Below, one piece after another: positions 1-13,030 of a stretch of 64,000 nt of DNA. The stretch comes from Gnetum montanum (lineage: Eukaryota; Streptophyta; Gnetopsida; Gnetales; Gnetaceae): contig MNCI01037707.1 of assembly GCA_015680685.1 (NCBI GenBank), positions 159,197 to 223,196 on the forward strand, read 5' to 3'. Under the pieces are notes generated by a model. It was not told where the DNA came from and ran no database searches. It was given only the letters and a program-made list of their open reading frames with translations. Each line of letters opens with the position of its first letter. Positions within the stretch are counted from its first letter, which is position 1. Position numbers and translations under genes: made by a program.

Positions 1-49
1 CACGCCGCAACAGCACACACACATACTCACATTAACTACTGAGTTTATT

Positions 50-2885
50 TGGAGGTATCTGGGCCTTGGTGTTGCCAGAGACCAGCAGGCACCTAAATCC
101 TGTTCGAGGACACTCGTTGGCGGTCACGTCCCAAACGGTCGCCAACAAGAGGGCTCTCATGCAACTGGCCCCCTCCGTAAAGGACCTAATGTGGAATCTA
201 TCCATCAGATTCCCGAACAAGAGACGCCCAGTGAGCAATCGCAGGGAGATGAAACTCTGGGGATAGCACCAAGGCTTGAGGTCACCTTGACCCAAGCCTG
301 TATTGATGCTATCAAGATGCGAGAAGTGTAATGGATGGTCCTACAAGAGCAAAAATTTGCACCATTTCTCGAAAATGCACCAGAAGATGTGACTCTCCAA
401 TTGCAAAATTCTCCTATGTGGCTAATCATCACAACCAGTGGTGAAAGGTACCTAGGAGAAACCTATCTCTTCTGGACAAATCGACAACTGGGGTCCAGAG
501 TAAGGATTAAGGACATTTATGTCTCTTACTCTACAGAGGTAATAGCATAACCTCTGGGGTTGCCAGAGACTAGAGCAGATGTGGAGGAGATCCCAAAACA
601 AGCAAACCCTAAGGTAAAATGGTAGTGGATCCAGTGGTGCTATGGGGTATATCGCAAGGAGTTTGGCACCTTAACCACTGCAGAGAGGGTATATTCCAAG
701 ATCATGTCTTACCATCTAAACCCAACGGTAAGACCCAGTAAAATCATAGCCTTCTCCGCTCATGCCTGTGCCACCTTGAGTGGAAAATTTCCAATGAGTC
801 TTCCATAGTTGATATTCTTGAAAATTGAAAAGAGGTTCACCGAAAGCGAACATGGAAGACAAGCTCTCCCCTTCCCCTGACTAATTAGAAAATTATGCAA
901 ATTGGCAGGGATAGCACGCTACCCCAATGATACACTTCGACACGTCCTAATTGCCTCATGGCATGAAATGATGACAGATAGGACTCCTGCCACTACACAA
1001 ATGGAGGAAGAGCAATAACCACCTTGACCACTTGCATAAACAATAAGGTTAGGTTCACAAACTATCGCAGAACACATGCACAAAATCCAATAATCACTCT
1101 TGAGCCAGCAAGAGCAATTTGGTAGGACTGGTGGAGGGGAAGACCCTTCAATTTATCACCCTACAATGAGCCACCTAGAGCAAGTGGCTCAATTAGTTAG
1201 TTTGTTAGAAAGAGCAAGGCCAATGTTCTCTGCCGCCCAAACACAAGTGCCAGCAAGAACAGATCCAAGCATCTGAGAGGTAACAGTATCAACCCAACAA
1301 CTATTTCATGAAATTTCAAGGAATGCTACTACCTTTTTGGTTGCTTGGAGGATGGTGAAGGGGAAACAGTCCTTGTGATGCAACACTAGGGATAGGAGAT
1401 TGTAGCCAAAGTGATTGATGATATAATTGCTATGGTTCTCAACGCACCGATAGCACCTATACCATATGTACATGGGATTCAAGATGTACAGGCATCCACC
1501 GAAACTTCACATAGTAGGATTGATGCAGCATAACATGAAGAACTGTTGGACTAACTGGTGGGAACCGGGCAACCACTTCTGGATGTATTTGACCTTCCGA
1601 ATAACATAAATGCAACCCAGTCAAAGCTACTTTTGGCAAGGGGTAAGAGCCTTGTTTTGGAAGGGCAACTTGAAGTTGCTCAACCCACTTGTCGACGCTT
1701 GGCAACAGAAGTTGCCCAATTAAGAATCCAACTCTCCTCAACTGTTAGCTCACCAGAGATGAAGCTTTTTAATAGCTTCAAGTTAAACTTCAAATAGTTG
1801 AGGATGGCCGAGAGTCGATGATCTTTGATAAGGCCTTGATAGATGCTCGGATATATCATTTAGACAAGGACTTGGTAGAGGTTCGTCAGGAAAACATCAA
1901 GTTGATCGGAGAGGTCCATCACCTACAAAATGTTGGTACTGAAAATGAGTACATGAAAAATTTTTTTCACCAACAGCAAGAAGAGCTAGCCAAAGTGAGC
2001 GCTGATGTGAGAAGGTTGGCCGTTGAGAACCGAAATCTGTCCATGGAGGAGGTTCAAGCTTTGCGATAGAAATATGCCATCAAAATCACCACTTGGAAGA
2101 ACGAGGCCCTGAAATTTGAAAAAGCCAAAAATCATTACATGGACCAAGTGGGATTGCAAAAGGAAGTAAATGAAAAATAGATTCAAGTTGCAAAAGCTAA
2201 AATGAACTAAGCACTCCAGCAGCTCCAAGAGGGAGGTGAGGTATGGCAACCTATCTTTAATGGGTTGAATGCCTACAATCAAGCTGAAATCTACCTCAAG
2301 GAGCTACAGATTGAGGAAATGACAGAATATATGAAACTTGCCAAATTTCGTTATGCAAACCTGGCTATGCTCATAGCCAAGAGACCACAGTTTGATTTGG
2401 AGAAATAAGTGGCCACTTCGTATTCTTTATACAAGGGCAAGTTCCAAGCACATAAAGTGACAAAGCAGAAATTAGAGATAGTGAACCCAGAACTTGAGGT
2501 TCTCCGCACGAGTTTTGAAGGATAACGTGCGGTTGCAAAGAACTTGGCCTATTGCATGAATAACTACCAACAACTACAGACATCAATTCGAGCATTCGAC
2601 ATCAAACGAAAATAGTTCGTAGCCTGGTTTTTCAATTTGAAAAAGCTCCTTCCTGCACTACCATGTCCTTGGGAGGTTCCAGTTCCAGCACACATTGGTG
2701 AAGCTACCTGGATAGTGAATGATCCCAAAAGTAAAGAGGAAAAAATGAGGGCCCTTTTGGAGGTTTTCTGATTGCCTCCAGAAGTTACAGCTACTGCAGG
2801 GTAGCCATCATCTGTGCCACCACCACTACATGGGCCAGAGGCTGGTGAAGGACCATCGAAACCACTACCACCATGGATGGTGTGA
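50..2885 (+). pseudogene. Athila-like accessory (third) ORF, coiled-coil protein, copy Z
   Basis: This frame is collinear with 13465-16326 (A) and 29887-32656 (B, minus). The N-terminal third holds a globular part (around 300-1020) with the motif LNPTVRPSKI and then LPFP-LIRKL, resembling plant transposon-associated domains of unknown function. The middle (about 1550-2600) is rich in heptad-like L, E and K residues and is probably a coiled coil. The C-terminus carries PAHIGEATW and then DPKSKEEKMRALLEVF. The frame ends at TGA 2883-2885 after several internal stops and shifts. The start is not clear because no ATG stands where copy A begins. The position downstream of integrase is where Athila elements carry their env-like ORF, but no convincing membrane segment is seen, so an envelope role is not supported. 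Confidence 0.7.
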
Positions 2886-3011
2886 TCTTCTCTGGCGATT
2901 TTTGCATCCTTCTACATAGTAGAGAGTTTAGGACCGATAGGGTGTTTAATTTTATCTATGAACACCACCATTTTTGTAATTTTTTTTTCTTTGTACACTT
3001 GGGCAATTAGC

Positions 3012-3065
3012 TCGTCATGTGTGTATGTGTGTGTGTGTGTCATGTGTGTCAAATCATGTGTGTTG
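3012..3065 (+). repeat. TG-rich microsatellite
   Basis: Imperfect run of TG dinucleotides interrupted by CATG, just upstream of the 3' LTR of copy Z. Copies A and B lack it, so it arose or expanded in this copy. Confidence 0.8.
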
Positions 3066-3136
3066 TAAATAAAAATCCATACCTTTCAAATTGTAAGAGG
3101 AACTCGAGGATGAGTTTTTACTTAGTCGTGGCAGTA

Positions 3137-4042
3137 TGATGAAGTGTTTAATGATCACTGCGTCTATTAGGCCACATAAACGGGACCCTGTATACGTAGC
3201 TACATCGACGCCGCCTCGTTGACACATCCTTCCATGCATTGACGTGGCCTCGTTTACGTAGCATCTATTTCAGCCTATAAATAAGTGGCCTCCTGCCACT
3301 CTTAGGTACCTTTTTGTCAATTGTAGCGAAGCTCTTGCAGTTTGTTCCCACGAGAGTTAGAATATTTTCCAAGTGCTCGCAGTAGGTGCAAGAAAGATTT
3401 CCGGCTCTTTATTCGAGCGCTGATGTATCTGGGCACGTTGGCGTGAACGGAAATAAAGATGAGCTATTCAAGCAATCCTTGCAGCATTCGGACTTAGCCA
3501 TTTCTATGGATTTATAGTTTAACATTTCTATGCTTTAATCATTCATTTTAGTTTATGTTATTATCAGTATAATTTCTCTTACTCTCTTATAGTTTGTAGA
3601 AACCATAAGTACAACCATCTCGAACGTAAACCCAACGCTTAGCAGCCCAGCGACACTTAACATCTGGTAACCCAGTAGTGGTTAGGGGATGCTCAGGACG
3701 TGCCCAAAAGATGGGATCAGATACTTATGCTAGGAATAGTTAAGATACAGATTAGGATAATTATAGATTAGATAATATTTCATTCCTTACTTTCCATACC
3801 TTAATTAGACACCAAAAGATAAAGTAAAAAGCCATAAAAATTAGTTGCCTCAATCTCACTTAACCATCACCACTAGATACTCACAAGTGAGGTTGAGAAG
3901 ACAAAGATCATTCTAACAAAGGATTTTGCTGGTCAAAGGTCTAGTGTATGTTAAGTGCTTACAATCTACGAAATTCAACCGAGTCGAGTATGAATGGCTG
4001 TGATTCACATGGTTGCGCGTAGGGGTACCTAGTTGCTCATCA
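3137..4042 (+). mobile_element. 3' LTR of copy Z
   Basis: The LTR is 906 bp, starts TGATGAAG after the purine-rich GTGGCAGTA (polypurine tract region 3123-3136) and ends GCTCATCA. It is related to the LTRs of A, B and C: the same ends, a TATA box CCTATAAATA at 3274-3283, a CTCTTGCAGTTTG block after it, and a shared AGGGGTACCT motif near the 3' end. U3 contains short repeats of the type TTTACGTAGC and TTGACGTGG, with CpG largely intact. Confidence 0.85.
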
Positions 4043-4367
4043 ACAAGTGATGAGGATTGAGATACTTGTCCCATGGAAGAAACAAGTGAGACTAAAGTAA
4101 CCATGGTGGTTTAAGGGGTTGATTATTGAAACATGTTCCCTATAAAGGTTTCTAGTTGAAGCTCTACCTCAAACTCATTGTATTTTTCATGTTGGCTTTC
4201 CAAGCTCAATTTTGCATCTTGCTTGTCCATCTCAATTAATTAAGAAATTGTGTAGGCATGAACATTTTTTAAGGGTATTTTATCATAGGAAGAGGATATG
4301 TGTTCCTTCCCATTATGATGAATTAGCTTACACTCACACTTAGCTTTCACCTCTACCTAAGGAAGGA
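4043..4367. other. Spacer between copies Z and A, nothing recognised
   Basis: 325 bp of AT-rich sequence between the end of Z and the 5' LTR of A. I see no reading frame or repeat that can be named. Confidence 0.6.
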
Positions 4368-5314
4368 TGATGAGCATCAAGGTATCATGTTGATGGACCC
4401 TTATTAACGTGGCCTCATCAATGGGTCCCCATCAATCGGGCCCCATTTACATGGTGTTTCCCTATCAACGTAGCATTTGCTATGTCTGTGAGGCCCTATC
4501 AATGTAGTCCTGTAATAAAAACTATAAATACAAGCTCACAATAGTGTTTATGGGGAGTCAAGTCATAATAGTAGTAGAGCTCTTGCAATTTTTCCATTTG
4601 AAAGTTAGAATATTTCTCTGAGTACCTACAGCAGGAGTCAAAAAGTATACAAATATTTATTTGAGCACTATTGTACCTAAGCCACACCAATGTGTACAAC
4701 AATAAAGATAAGTCTTTTGATCAAACCTTACAGCACTTAGAATAGATTAGTGATTTATTTATACATTTATTGTTTTCATTAATTATACAACTAATTAAGC
4801 TAAATTAAACTTTGAGCGATTAGTTAATTAATTCAACTAAATAGATTAAACACATAAGTATGACTGCTTCGAGCATAAACACATATTCACTTGGTAATCC
4901 TAGCAGCATTATTGCTTAGTTTTCCTAGTAGCATAGAACTTGGTAACCCAACAGTGGATATGTTGGTTCAAGATGTGTACAGAAAGTGGGACTGGATGCT
5001 TATGTTAGGACTAGTTAGAGATTAGCTAGTTAGTAAAATTAAATTAGTTATTAAATTACTTCATCTCTCAACTCTAAGCACCAAGGAATATAAAACATAA
5101 AATAATAAAAATCATATGCCTCAATTACACTTACCCATACCCTTGTCCATCAAAAGTGTAATTGGGAAGATAACAAATGGCCATTAGGGAAAGGTTCACT
5201 TCCTAAAAGACAAGTGTACTAGAAACTATAGAGTCCATGGAATTCGATCAAATTGCACATGAATGCTTCATGATTTATATGGTTGAGTGTAGGGGTACCT
5301 TCAACCACTCATCA
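4368..5314 (+). mobile_element. 5' LTR of copy A
   Basis: 947 bp with inverted ends TGATGAG and CTCATCA. U3 contains short repeats of the form ATCAACGTAGC or ATCAATGGG about every 20 bp. The TATA box ACTATAAATA is at 4521-4530. It pairs with the LTR at 16566-17470. Confidence 0.92.
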
Positions 5315-5315
5315 T

Positions 5316-5333
5316 TGGCATCATTGTTAGGGC
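5316..5333 (+). other. Primer binding site, tRNA-Asp type, CpG-decayed
   Basis: TGGCATCATTGTTAGGGC begins two bases after the LTR. It equals the tRNA-Asp primer site known from Athila elements (starting TGGCGCCGTTG) after CpG to TpG/CpA changes. The same site in copy C is at 37449. Confidence 0.7.
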
Positions 5334-5464
5334 CTTATCTATTGAAACGTGCACTATCTAGGATTAGTGAATATCATTAATATCATTGGATAAACTCTCA
5401 AGTCAAAATCATTCTCAAATAATATAATTACAAAATCACACTAATATTTTATTTGTTTTGCAAA

Positions 5465-7070
5465 ATGTCTTCTTCTCATAGGCATGATGATACTAAACCA
5501 CCAATCCCTCAAGAATGCAAAGTGGTATATACTCATCCACAAGAGTATATGCCTAACTTCACCTTCATCTTGCATGGGGATGAACTATGATGGCATCACA
5601 TGAAAGGAAACATTGTAATGCCTCCTAATCAATCTGTGTCCATGATGCTACTTTAAACTCTTAAGAAGTTAGGCATTCAAGATCTTCAATAGGAGTATGT
5701 TGTGCATGATTATGACTACCAAATCTACCATCCCACTGAAACACAACACTAAAGAGATCAACACGAGGAGAAGCATCATGAGTTTGTGAAGGGAACATGG
5801 TTCATCAATTCCTTATTCCTACTAAACCAAGACAACAATGAGAACCCTCCCTCGGGGGGGCTCTCAACATGGAAATTCTTCATCCCTTATTACTAATGAT
5901 GTAGGTGTGGCTCTAAATCTACGATCTACCATCAATAATCTACATTCAAGCAAAGACGGCAGTCAAGGCAAGGGCTCAGATAAGCATTAAGATGATAAGA
6001 AAACTAACAAACATTTTCATGACAACAAAATAGGAGTCAGTAAATATCATGATGGAGACAGTCCTCCCTCCTCTTCGTCCTCTTCATCTACATCTTCTTC
6101 TTCATCCTCTTCTTATTTTGAAAAACACCACAAAAAGAACAACAATGATGGAGTGAACAATGGGACAATAATAATGATCATTGAGGCCACAGTGAACAAA
6201 GGGGCCATAAAGGACATCATCAACGATAACCAAATAATGATGATGATGAGCCTTTGTTGGAAACTTGATGCATGCTTAACATTGTAGAGGTAGTCAAGAT
6301 CCCAACTATACATGTGAAAGATAGTCAAATCAAGCACTTAGACATGAATAATATTCCAAGATTTGAACGGGGAAAATAAATCTGATCCATAGACACATAT
6401 TCAAGAATTTCATGATGCTTGTGCCTTACAAAACATTGAAAATGATTGGCAGCAACTAAAGCTATTTCCAAGGACACTCATGAAGGAAGCAGAAAGCTAG
6501 TACTAGTCCTTGGAGCCAGAATCTATCCATGAATGGAGTACCATGCTAGAACTATTTAATGATAAATACTAGACATACTCCAAAGGTTGATAGAATGGGT
6601 AGCAAAAGAAGAAGGTGAGTTGTGAAAAAGGGAAAGTGAAAAAGAATATAATAGGGATCCTTCCATCAGGAAAAGGGAGGTCTAATTCTATGACAAGGAG
6701 GAGTCACCACTCGATGAGGTGGTGAATAGGAAAATCTTGCCCATCCAAAAATATATTTCTAATATTTGAACAAAGGTTGATAAACTATGGGACTCTTTGG
6801 ATGAAAAATTCCAAACTACTATGAAGATTACTAAGGAATCCAAAGAGCGGTATAGTGATCATGACCTACCAGAGAGCGGAATCCAAAGAGCGGTATAGCT
6901 AAACATGCCTACTAGAGAGGTAAGGGCAAAGCTACTATAGTAGAAGAAGTTGTGGAGACAAACTCCAAAGATGATGTGGATTGTAACATTTGTCAATATA
7001 ACCATACTAAGGGATGTTTCCTTGCCATGTCACACTTACAAGATTCTAGGGTGTACGCATTGAAACCATG
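5465..7070 (+). pseudogene. gag, Athila-like, copy A
   Basis: Encodes the capsid polyprotein of the element. The ATG at 5465 begins MSSS, as does the gag of copy C at 37609. A conserved N-terminal block (HPQEYMPNF) is followed by an Asp/Ser/His-rich low-complexity linker with microsatellite-like TCC/ATG runs (6060-6260). A capsid-like core then begins near 6290 (LNIVEVVKIP and ERG). A Cys/His cluster near 6980-7015 (CNICQY, H, GC) may be a degenerate zinc knuckle. Many stops interrupt the frame. Compared with copy C it has lost about 229 bp at 6591-6595. A 21-bp direct repeat (6835-6855 and 6878-6898) is private to this copy. Confidence 0.75.
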
Positions 7071-7699
7071 ACTAGTAAGGAGGCAAGCACCCAGATGATT
7101 ACCTTATCCTCAAGGTAATCTGAGGCACGTCCACCAACAACAAACTTACTATCTAAGTGGAGCTCCACCACAACCATATGAGTAATACCAACAATGGTGC
7201 CAACCAAAATCATGGGGAATGCCACTACCAAAATAGCAATACCCTTACAGGCAACCAGATCCATATGGGTACTATGTTCAGCAACCCATTTCTCCATGAA
7301 GCTCTACAAGTCATGCCTCATTCCAACATCACTATTATCCTCCAAAGTACCACTGAACTTGTTCACCATCTACTTTAGTGGAGCATCTATATCCATACCA
7401 CCTTCCACATCTGTCTACGCACATCCCTCCACCCTCAACCTAGTTCCCCTCCAGCTCCATCCATGCAAGGTAAAATTCTACCATAGCTGCAACAACAAAA
7501 TGCTACGAGGGTTGTACATTTACAACTAACCTTCTAGCCAAGTACTTTGGATAATTGATCTAGTAAACAACCATTTTTCTAACCCAACAATCCTCCCAAA
7601 TCCCCACAACATAATGTAGCTGGTCATCCTATATCTTCAGCACCCTCATCCTCTACATCAAACACATTTGAGAGTCCTTCAAACTAAACACCACCTTAG

Positions 7700-10600
7700 A
7701 TCCAAACTGTGATGTTAACTCATGTTGTTCCTAATTGGATCAAGGCTAGCAACCTTTCCACAAAGAGATATTATCTAGAAAGTTTTCTTATTTACTTACA
7801 AATCGCTAGACATGAGCTATGCAAGGCTTTTCTTAATTCTAGTTCTAGTGTCAATCTCATCTTCCATTACATGTACAAAGTCTAGAACCTACCACATCTT
7901 AGGAATATATTTGAAATTCATAGATCAGTCAATCACTATCTCTTTGGGATTAGTAGAGGACATTGTGACTATAGTTTGTGGATGGTCCTATCCTATTGAT
8001 TTTTTGGTGATCAAGGTCAAAAACTACAATGGCAACTTCCCCATACTTATGGGATGTGCATGGTTAAGCACCATTGATGCATGAATGGGCATCAAAGACC
8101 TCTCCTTGGAAATCTCCAAGGAGAACAAATTTGAACAACTAGAGAAGAAGCGTGTTCCATGCATCATGTACAACAATAAGTACAATTGTGTGTAGAGAAT
8201 CTAGTCCATTAAAAGTACATTCATTAAAGCATGAAATCAGTGTACACATGAAACCAATATCCAAAAATGTCTATATGTAGTAGCCACAAAATAGGAGGAC
8301 ACCCAATGGCTGATAGTTGACTCTAATAGCAGCACTCTATGCATGGAACCCTTTGAGAGCCTAACGTGTCCTTATGTCAAAGGCACGGACGAACTTGAAC
8401 AAGTTCATCACCAACTATCTAATGATGAAGATGATTATACTTGTTGGAAAGAGTTGGTAATCCTTGATCATTTCAAGCTAGAGCCCCTAGAGTTAAAAAC
8501 TCTACTAGCCAGCATGGAGTATGCATTTTTGAAAAATGGCAAGCTAGTTATAATCAATGCAAATATTGCTCCTAAACAAAAAGAAAAGCTATTGAAGGTA
8601 TTCAACAAATGGCCAATAGCATTTTCTATGTCATATCTTGAACTGACTAGAATTGATCTAAGGATATTCCAGCATTGTATCTACACTGACCCAACCATGA
8701 AGCTAAGAAGGTTGCCGCAAAGGCAACTAAACCCAAAATTGAAATAGATTGTCAAAGAGAAAATAAAACAACTCCTCGAGGCAACGTTCATCTATCCCAA
8801 TGGAGATAGTGAATGGATTAGCCTACTCATAATTGTGCCAAAGAAAGATGGCAAGTGGTGGATCTGCATCAACTTTAGGCTATTGAATATGGCAACATTT
8901 AAAAATCATTTTCCATTGTCATTTGTGGACCAAGTGTTGGATACCATTTTGGGGCATTGCTATTATAGCTTCTTGGATGGTTATGGTGGCTATAACCAAA
9001 TCCAAATTGTGCTAGAAGATCAGGTCAAAACAACATTCACAAGTCCTTGGGGGACTTTTGCATATTGCAATATGTCATTCGGTCTGTGTAATGCACCTAC
9101 AACTCTTCAATTCTTGGTCCTTAGTATTTTCCAATAACAAATTAGTAGCAAAGTAAAATTCTTTATGGGTGACTTCTCAACCTATGTGGATACATTTGAG
9201 TAAGCCTTGGATTGCCTTGAGCAAGTTCTGAAAAGATGTGTTGAAACAAACCTTAGGATCAATTGGAAAAAGAGACATTTAATGGTCTAGGAAGGCATTG
9301 TATTGGGGCACTAAATTACATAGGAAGGGATTGAGGTAGACCATAAAAAGATAAGGGTCATCCAAGGAATCACACACCAACCAAAGATAGTCAACAAGTT
9401 CTACTCATTCCTTGGACACACTAGCTACTACCGATGATTTATAGAGAATTTCTCTAAGATTACAAAGTAGTTGGTTGAGCTTATAAAGAAAGATGCTTCA
9501 TTTTTCTAGACCAAGAAGTGTGAACATGCATTCCAATAGTTAAAGGAAAAGCTCATAGAAACTCTAGTTCTCTGGGCACCAAACTAGTCCAAGCCATTTC
9601 ATATAATGACATATGCATCTAACTATGCCTTGGAAGTTGTGCTTATATAGCTTGATGACAATAAGCATCCATATTGCATCCACTACACAAGCCAAAGCAT
9701 TGTGAATGCACAATTGAATTACACCACCATGGAAAAAGAACTAATGGTGGTGGTGTATGTTGTGAAAAATTTTAGGCACTATGTGCTTGGATATAAAGTA
9801 TTTGTGCACACGAATCAGAGTGCCATCCATTTCCTAATGAATAGGCCAACGGTGAGCCCTCGTATCATACAATGGCTCATGATCTCGCAAGAATTCAATC
9901 TCATAGTGGTAGTTTGAAAAGGGACTAAGAATGTGGTTAGTGATCATATCTCTCAATTAACATGGAATAATAAGGAGGAGGAGATTCTGCTCTTTGATCA
10001 ATTTCCAAATGAACTCCTCTTTACAGGAGCCATAAATGACCAAGTGCCCACTAAATAAAAATGGTATGATGGAATCCTCAATTATCTTCTCACTTAAGAG
10101 ATGCCACAAGATCTAGACCATAGGAAAAAACAAAAATTTCTTCATTGGACTAAGTACCTCATGGAAATCAACGAACACCATTACAAGGTGTGTGCTAATG
10201 GCCTAGTTCATTGATGTGTCCCTGATGTAGATCAATTGCGAGTTTTCTAAGATGCTCATAAAGGCCCCTGTGGAGGCCACTATGCTAGGATATGCACAAC
10301 CATAAAAATCCTAATGGCATGATAGTATTGGCCTACAATGTTCAAAGATATCCACTAATTTATCTGATCCTATAAATTCTATGAACAAGATGGTGGGATG
10401 ACCGCTCAAATGGAGGGTCCTCAACAGTGAACTCAACCACTAGAGCCCTTTGACATATGGGACATAGAATTCATGGGTTCTATCACATCCATGTCCAACA
10501 AGAAGCCATACATAATTGTCACTATTGAATTCTATACCAAATTGGCACAAGCAGCAGTCATCACCGATTATACATCATCCACTGCTACTCGATTTGTATA

Positions 10601-11302
10601 ACAAAATGTTATAAATAGGTTTGGAATGCCAAGTGCACTAATTTCTGATAATGGAACCCATTTTAGAAGTGTCACCTTTCAAAAACTCATGCAATTCTTG
10701 GGGGTTAAACATAAATTAATAACATCCCATCACCCCCAATCCAATGGTTAAGTTGAGGTAACTAACAATGAGATTACAAAGATTCTAATAAAAACTATCA
10801 GCAAATATAGGAGAGATTGGAGCATGAAACTCAATGATTCCCTCTGAGCCTACTACTCCACATGGAAACTCCCCATACACTACCCTTCCTATGAGCTAGT
10901 GTATGGAAAATTTCCAATGTTCCCAATTCAATCAAGCCTCCATACACTCTCAACAACTTGTGATCTAGATCTTGACCTAAGTTTGGCACAATAAGAAAGA
11001 CTAATCAACCTAAATGTGCTAGACAAAAATTGATTGGTAGCCCTAACTTTGAATGAAGTGCAAAAGGAATTTGGCAAACAACAACATGACCTTAGAATAC
11101 AAAAGGTGAAATTTCAATTGGGAGATAAGGTTCTCTACTAGAATCCCATGCTCATACCTAATAAAACTAAATTCCAAATGTTGTGAAAAGGACCTTATAT
11201 AATTGACAAAATGTTTCCATCTAGGGCCATGATCATATAAAAACTTGAGAGCCCAAATAAAAAGTAGTTGGTCAACATCCAATAGATAAAGCCTTTCTAG
11301 AA
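7700..11302 (+). pseudogene. pol, Athila-like (protease, RT, RNase H, integrase), copy A
   Basis: Protease is near 7700-8090 (LIYLQI followed by a degenerate active-site region). Reverse transcriptase at about 8720-9480 contains VPKKDGKWW, FLDGYGGYNQI and FGLCNAPTT; the catalytic FMDDF is mutated to FMGDF near 9165. RNase H is at about 9560-9960. Integrase at about 10180-11300 shows the DDE pattern: D in IWDIEFMG near 10460, D in SDNGTHF near 10650 and E in TNNEITKIL near 10765. There are stops throughout, many of them TGA or TAG where Arg or Gln/Trp codons are expected. It follows gag with no clear boundary, as in a gag-pol polyprotein. Confidence 0.85.
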
Positions 11303-12950
11303 GCCAAAGCAAGCTAGTGCAATAAATGCCTCAATGGATGGACAACCACAATCAAATTTTCAGATCTCCTCCTTTCAACTCAATCATGGAGGAGATGGTC
11401 ATCTATGCTAATCATCTACATGGCTCCTCAATTTTTCTATTTTTTATTTTCCACATTTTTTATTTTCCAAGTTATTTATTTTACATCTTTTTGATTTTCA
11501 AAATTTTTCCTATTTTACTCCATTTTTTGTTTTATGCCATCATTAGTACATTTACATCTTTCTTACATATTTTATACTTTCTTATATATTTTACTTTATT
11601 TATTTAAGTGTGATTTTCAAATTTTTACTAATAAACAAGCTTTCTGCCGATAATACACAATGGTGTTGTAGCTGCTACTAATGGTGGTTTGTGCATAATG
11701 TTTTGTTTGCTAATGTCTAGTTTCTATTTCTAAATTTTTGTACCAGTGGCTAAGCCATGGTTTCATTTTCATGGAATAGGCAATGAGTCCACAACATCCA
11801 CCCATCCACAAACCCTATGGTTTTTTCTGTTTTGGAAGTTTGAGATCCCTTTTTATTAAACTTCTAATAAATTTGTGACCTTGGTAGTTTCTGGAATTGG
11901 GAAGGATTCAAAGGTTTGCACAAGGTGTGACTTCAAGGGGACTCAATACTCTTTGTCCTCTTCTACTTTCTTGGGTGCTTGATTTTTCTCATAGACTTCT
12001 TATCGGTCCATATCATCCAATAACAGAAAGTCAAATAAATTCTTTGCATAGTGTGGTTTCCATCCAAAAAGGCAAAAAAAAAAAGAGAAAGAAAAAATAA
12101 TTTAAAAAACATTATGAAAATTCAAACCACAACCGTTAGACAAATACATGAGCTACAAGCACTAGTTATGGGATTAGAAAGACATGTTACCCATGCTTGA
12201 AGGCCTTCTCTAACTAAGGTCCTCTCTCACTTCCTACTTCCGTTTTCTTCTCTTATGAAATACTGGTTGTTTTATGGGAGCACCCTTGTGTCTCAAGGGG
12301 GTGGATCAGTCTTGGAGTGGTAATGTGAAGTCACTAAAAGAGGTTGGTTTTGGTCTGGACTAAGGATGGATATCCTTAGGTCATTTTAAATACAAACTCC
12401 ACAAGGTACTTCTTATGACCTCAATTCAAAATCCCATTCTACCTTCTCCATCATCCATCTCTATTATCCATAACACACCTCACTGTTGAAGCCCATGTTC
12501 TTGATTCAGTGTCTTGGTCTAACATGCTTGAATTCTCCTGTAGAATCTTTCAAGTTTTATTCCTTAACTCAATCAACCATGAATCACCTATGGGACCTGT
12601 AGACTCTTTAGGTTGAGGTTATGCAAGGGTAAACAAGGCATGTGCCTACTATGGGGAGGACCAACTTGTATAACCCTTGGTTGGGTTCATTAAGCACCAT
12701 ATCCTTAGGTATTCTTACATTCAGAATCTTTTGTACACCCATCTTTTGCATCAAAACATGTGCTCCTTTACATATTTTTGTTTAATAAACACATTATCCA
12801 TCAAATTTTTCAGTTTTTGAGCTTTGAAATACCCTCTTTAATGATTTCATCATATTCTTGGCTCTTCTAGAACTCCATTTACTCCAAATTCATTGGAAAA
12901 TTCCTTGTATTTTTCAAGATATTCAAGTTTGAAAATTTCATCTATAGGCC
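11303..12950. other. Spacer between integrase and accessory ORF, copy A
   Basis: About 1.6 kb without a convincing frame. 11420-11610 is T-rich and translates to a hydrophobic low-complexity string that I do not accept as a gene. The right third (12780-12950) aligns loosely with 33190-33440 of copy B on the other strand, so it belongs to the element. Confidence 0.6.
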
Positions 12951-12954
12951 CCAT

Positions 12955-13030
12955 TGAAGAAGCAAACACATATACGAGGCCCCGTATACATGGCCCAATT
13001 GATGTAGTGGAAAAATAGTATATATATGTG
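12955..13030 (+). promoter_or_regulatory. Putative internal promoter before the accessory ORF, copy A
   Basis: GAGGCCCCGTATACATGG and TTGATGTAG are followed by an A-run and a TATA region at 13017-13030 (AGTATATATATGTG), about 440 bp before the accessory ORF. The layout and words resemble the element's own U3 at 4480-4530 (GAGGCCC, AATGTAGT, A-run, CTATAAATA). The equivalent stretch of copy B (33091-33190, minus) keeps it. That it drives transcription is inference. Confidence 0.5.

Larger units (their letters stand above)
1..4042 (+). mobile_element. Athila-like LTR retrotransposon copy Z, 3' part only
   Basis: This is the right end of an Athila-like element whose gag-pol half lies outside the window. 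It shows the accessory frame, a short tail, a purine-rich stretch and a complete 3' LTR. The order matches the right half of copy A at 13465-17470. CpG dinucleotides are far more frequent than in A or B, so Z is probably the younger insertion. The 3' target duplication would be ACAAG at 4043-4047; its partner is outside the window. Confidence 0.85.

Noticed and set aside
11326-11607. Hydrophobic frame after integrase of copy A, possible envelope membrane segment
   Set aside because: It is T-rich low complexity, repeats TTTATTTT-like words, and has no counterpart in copy B or Z.
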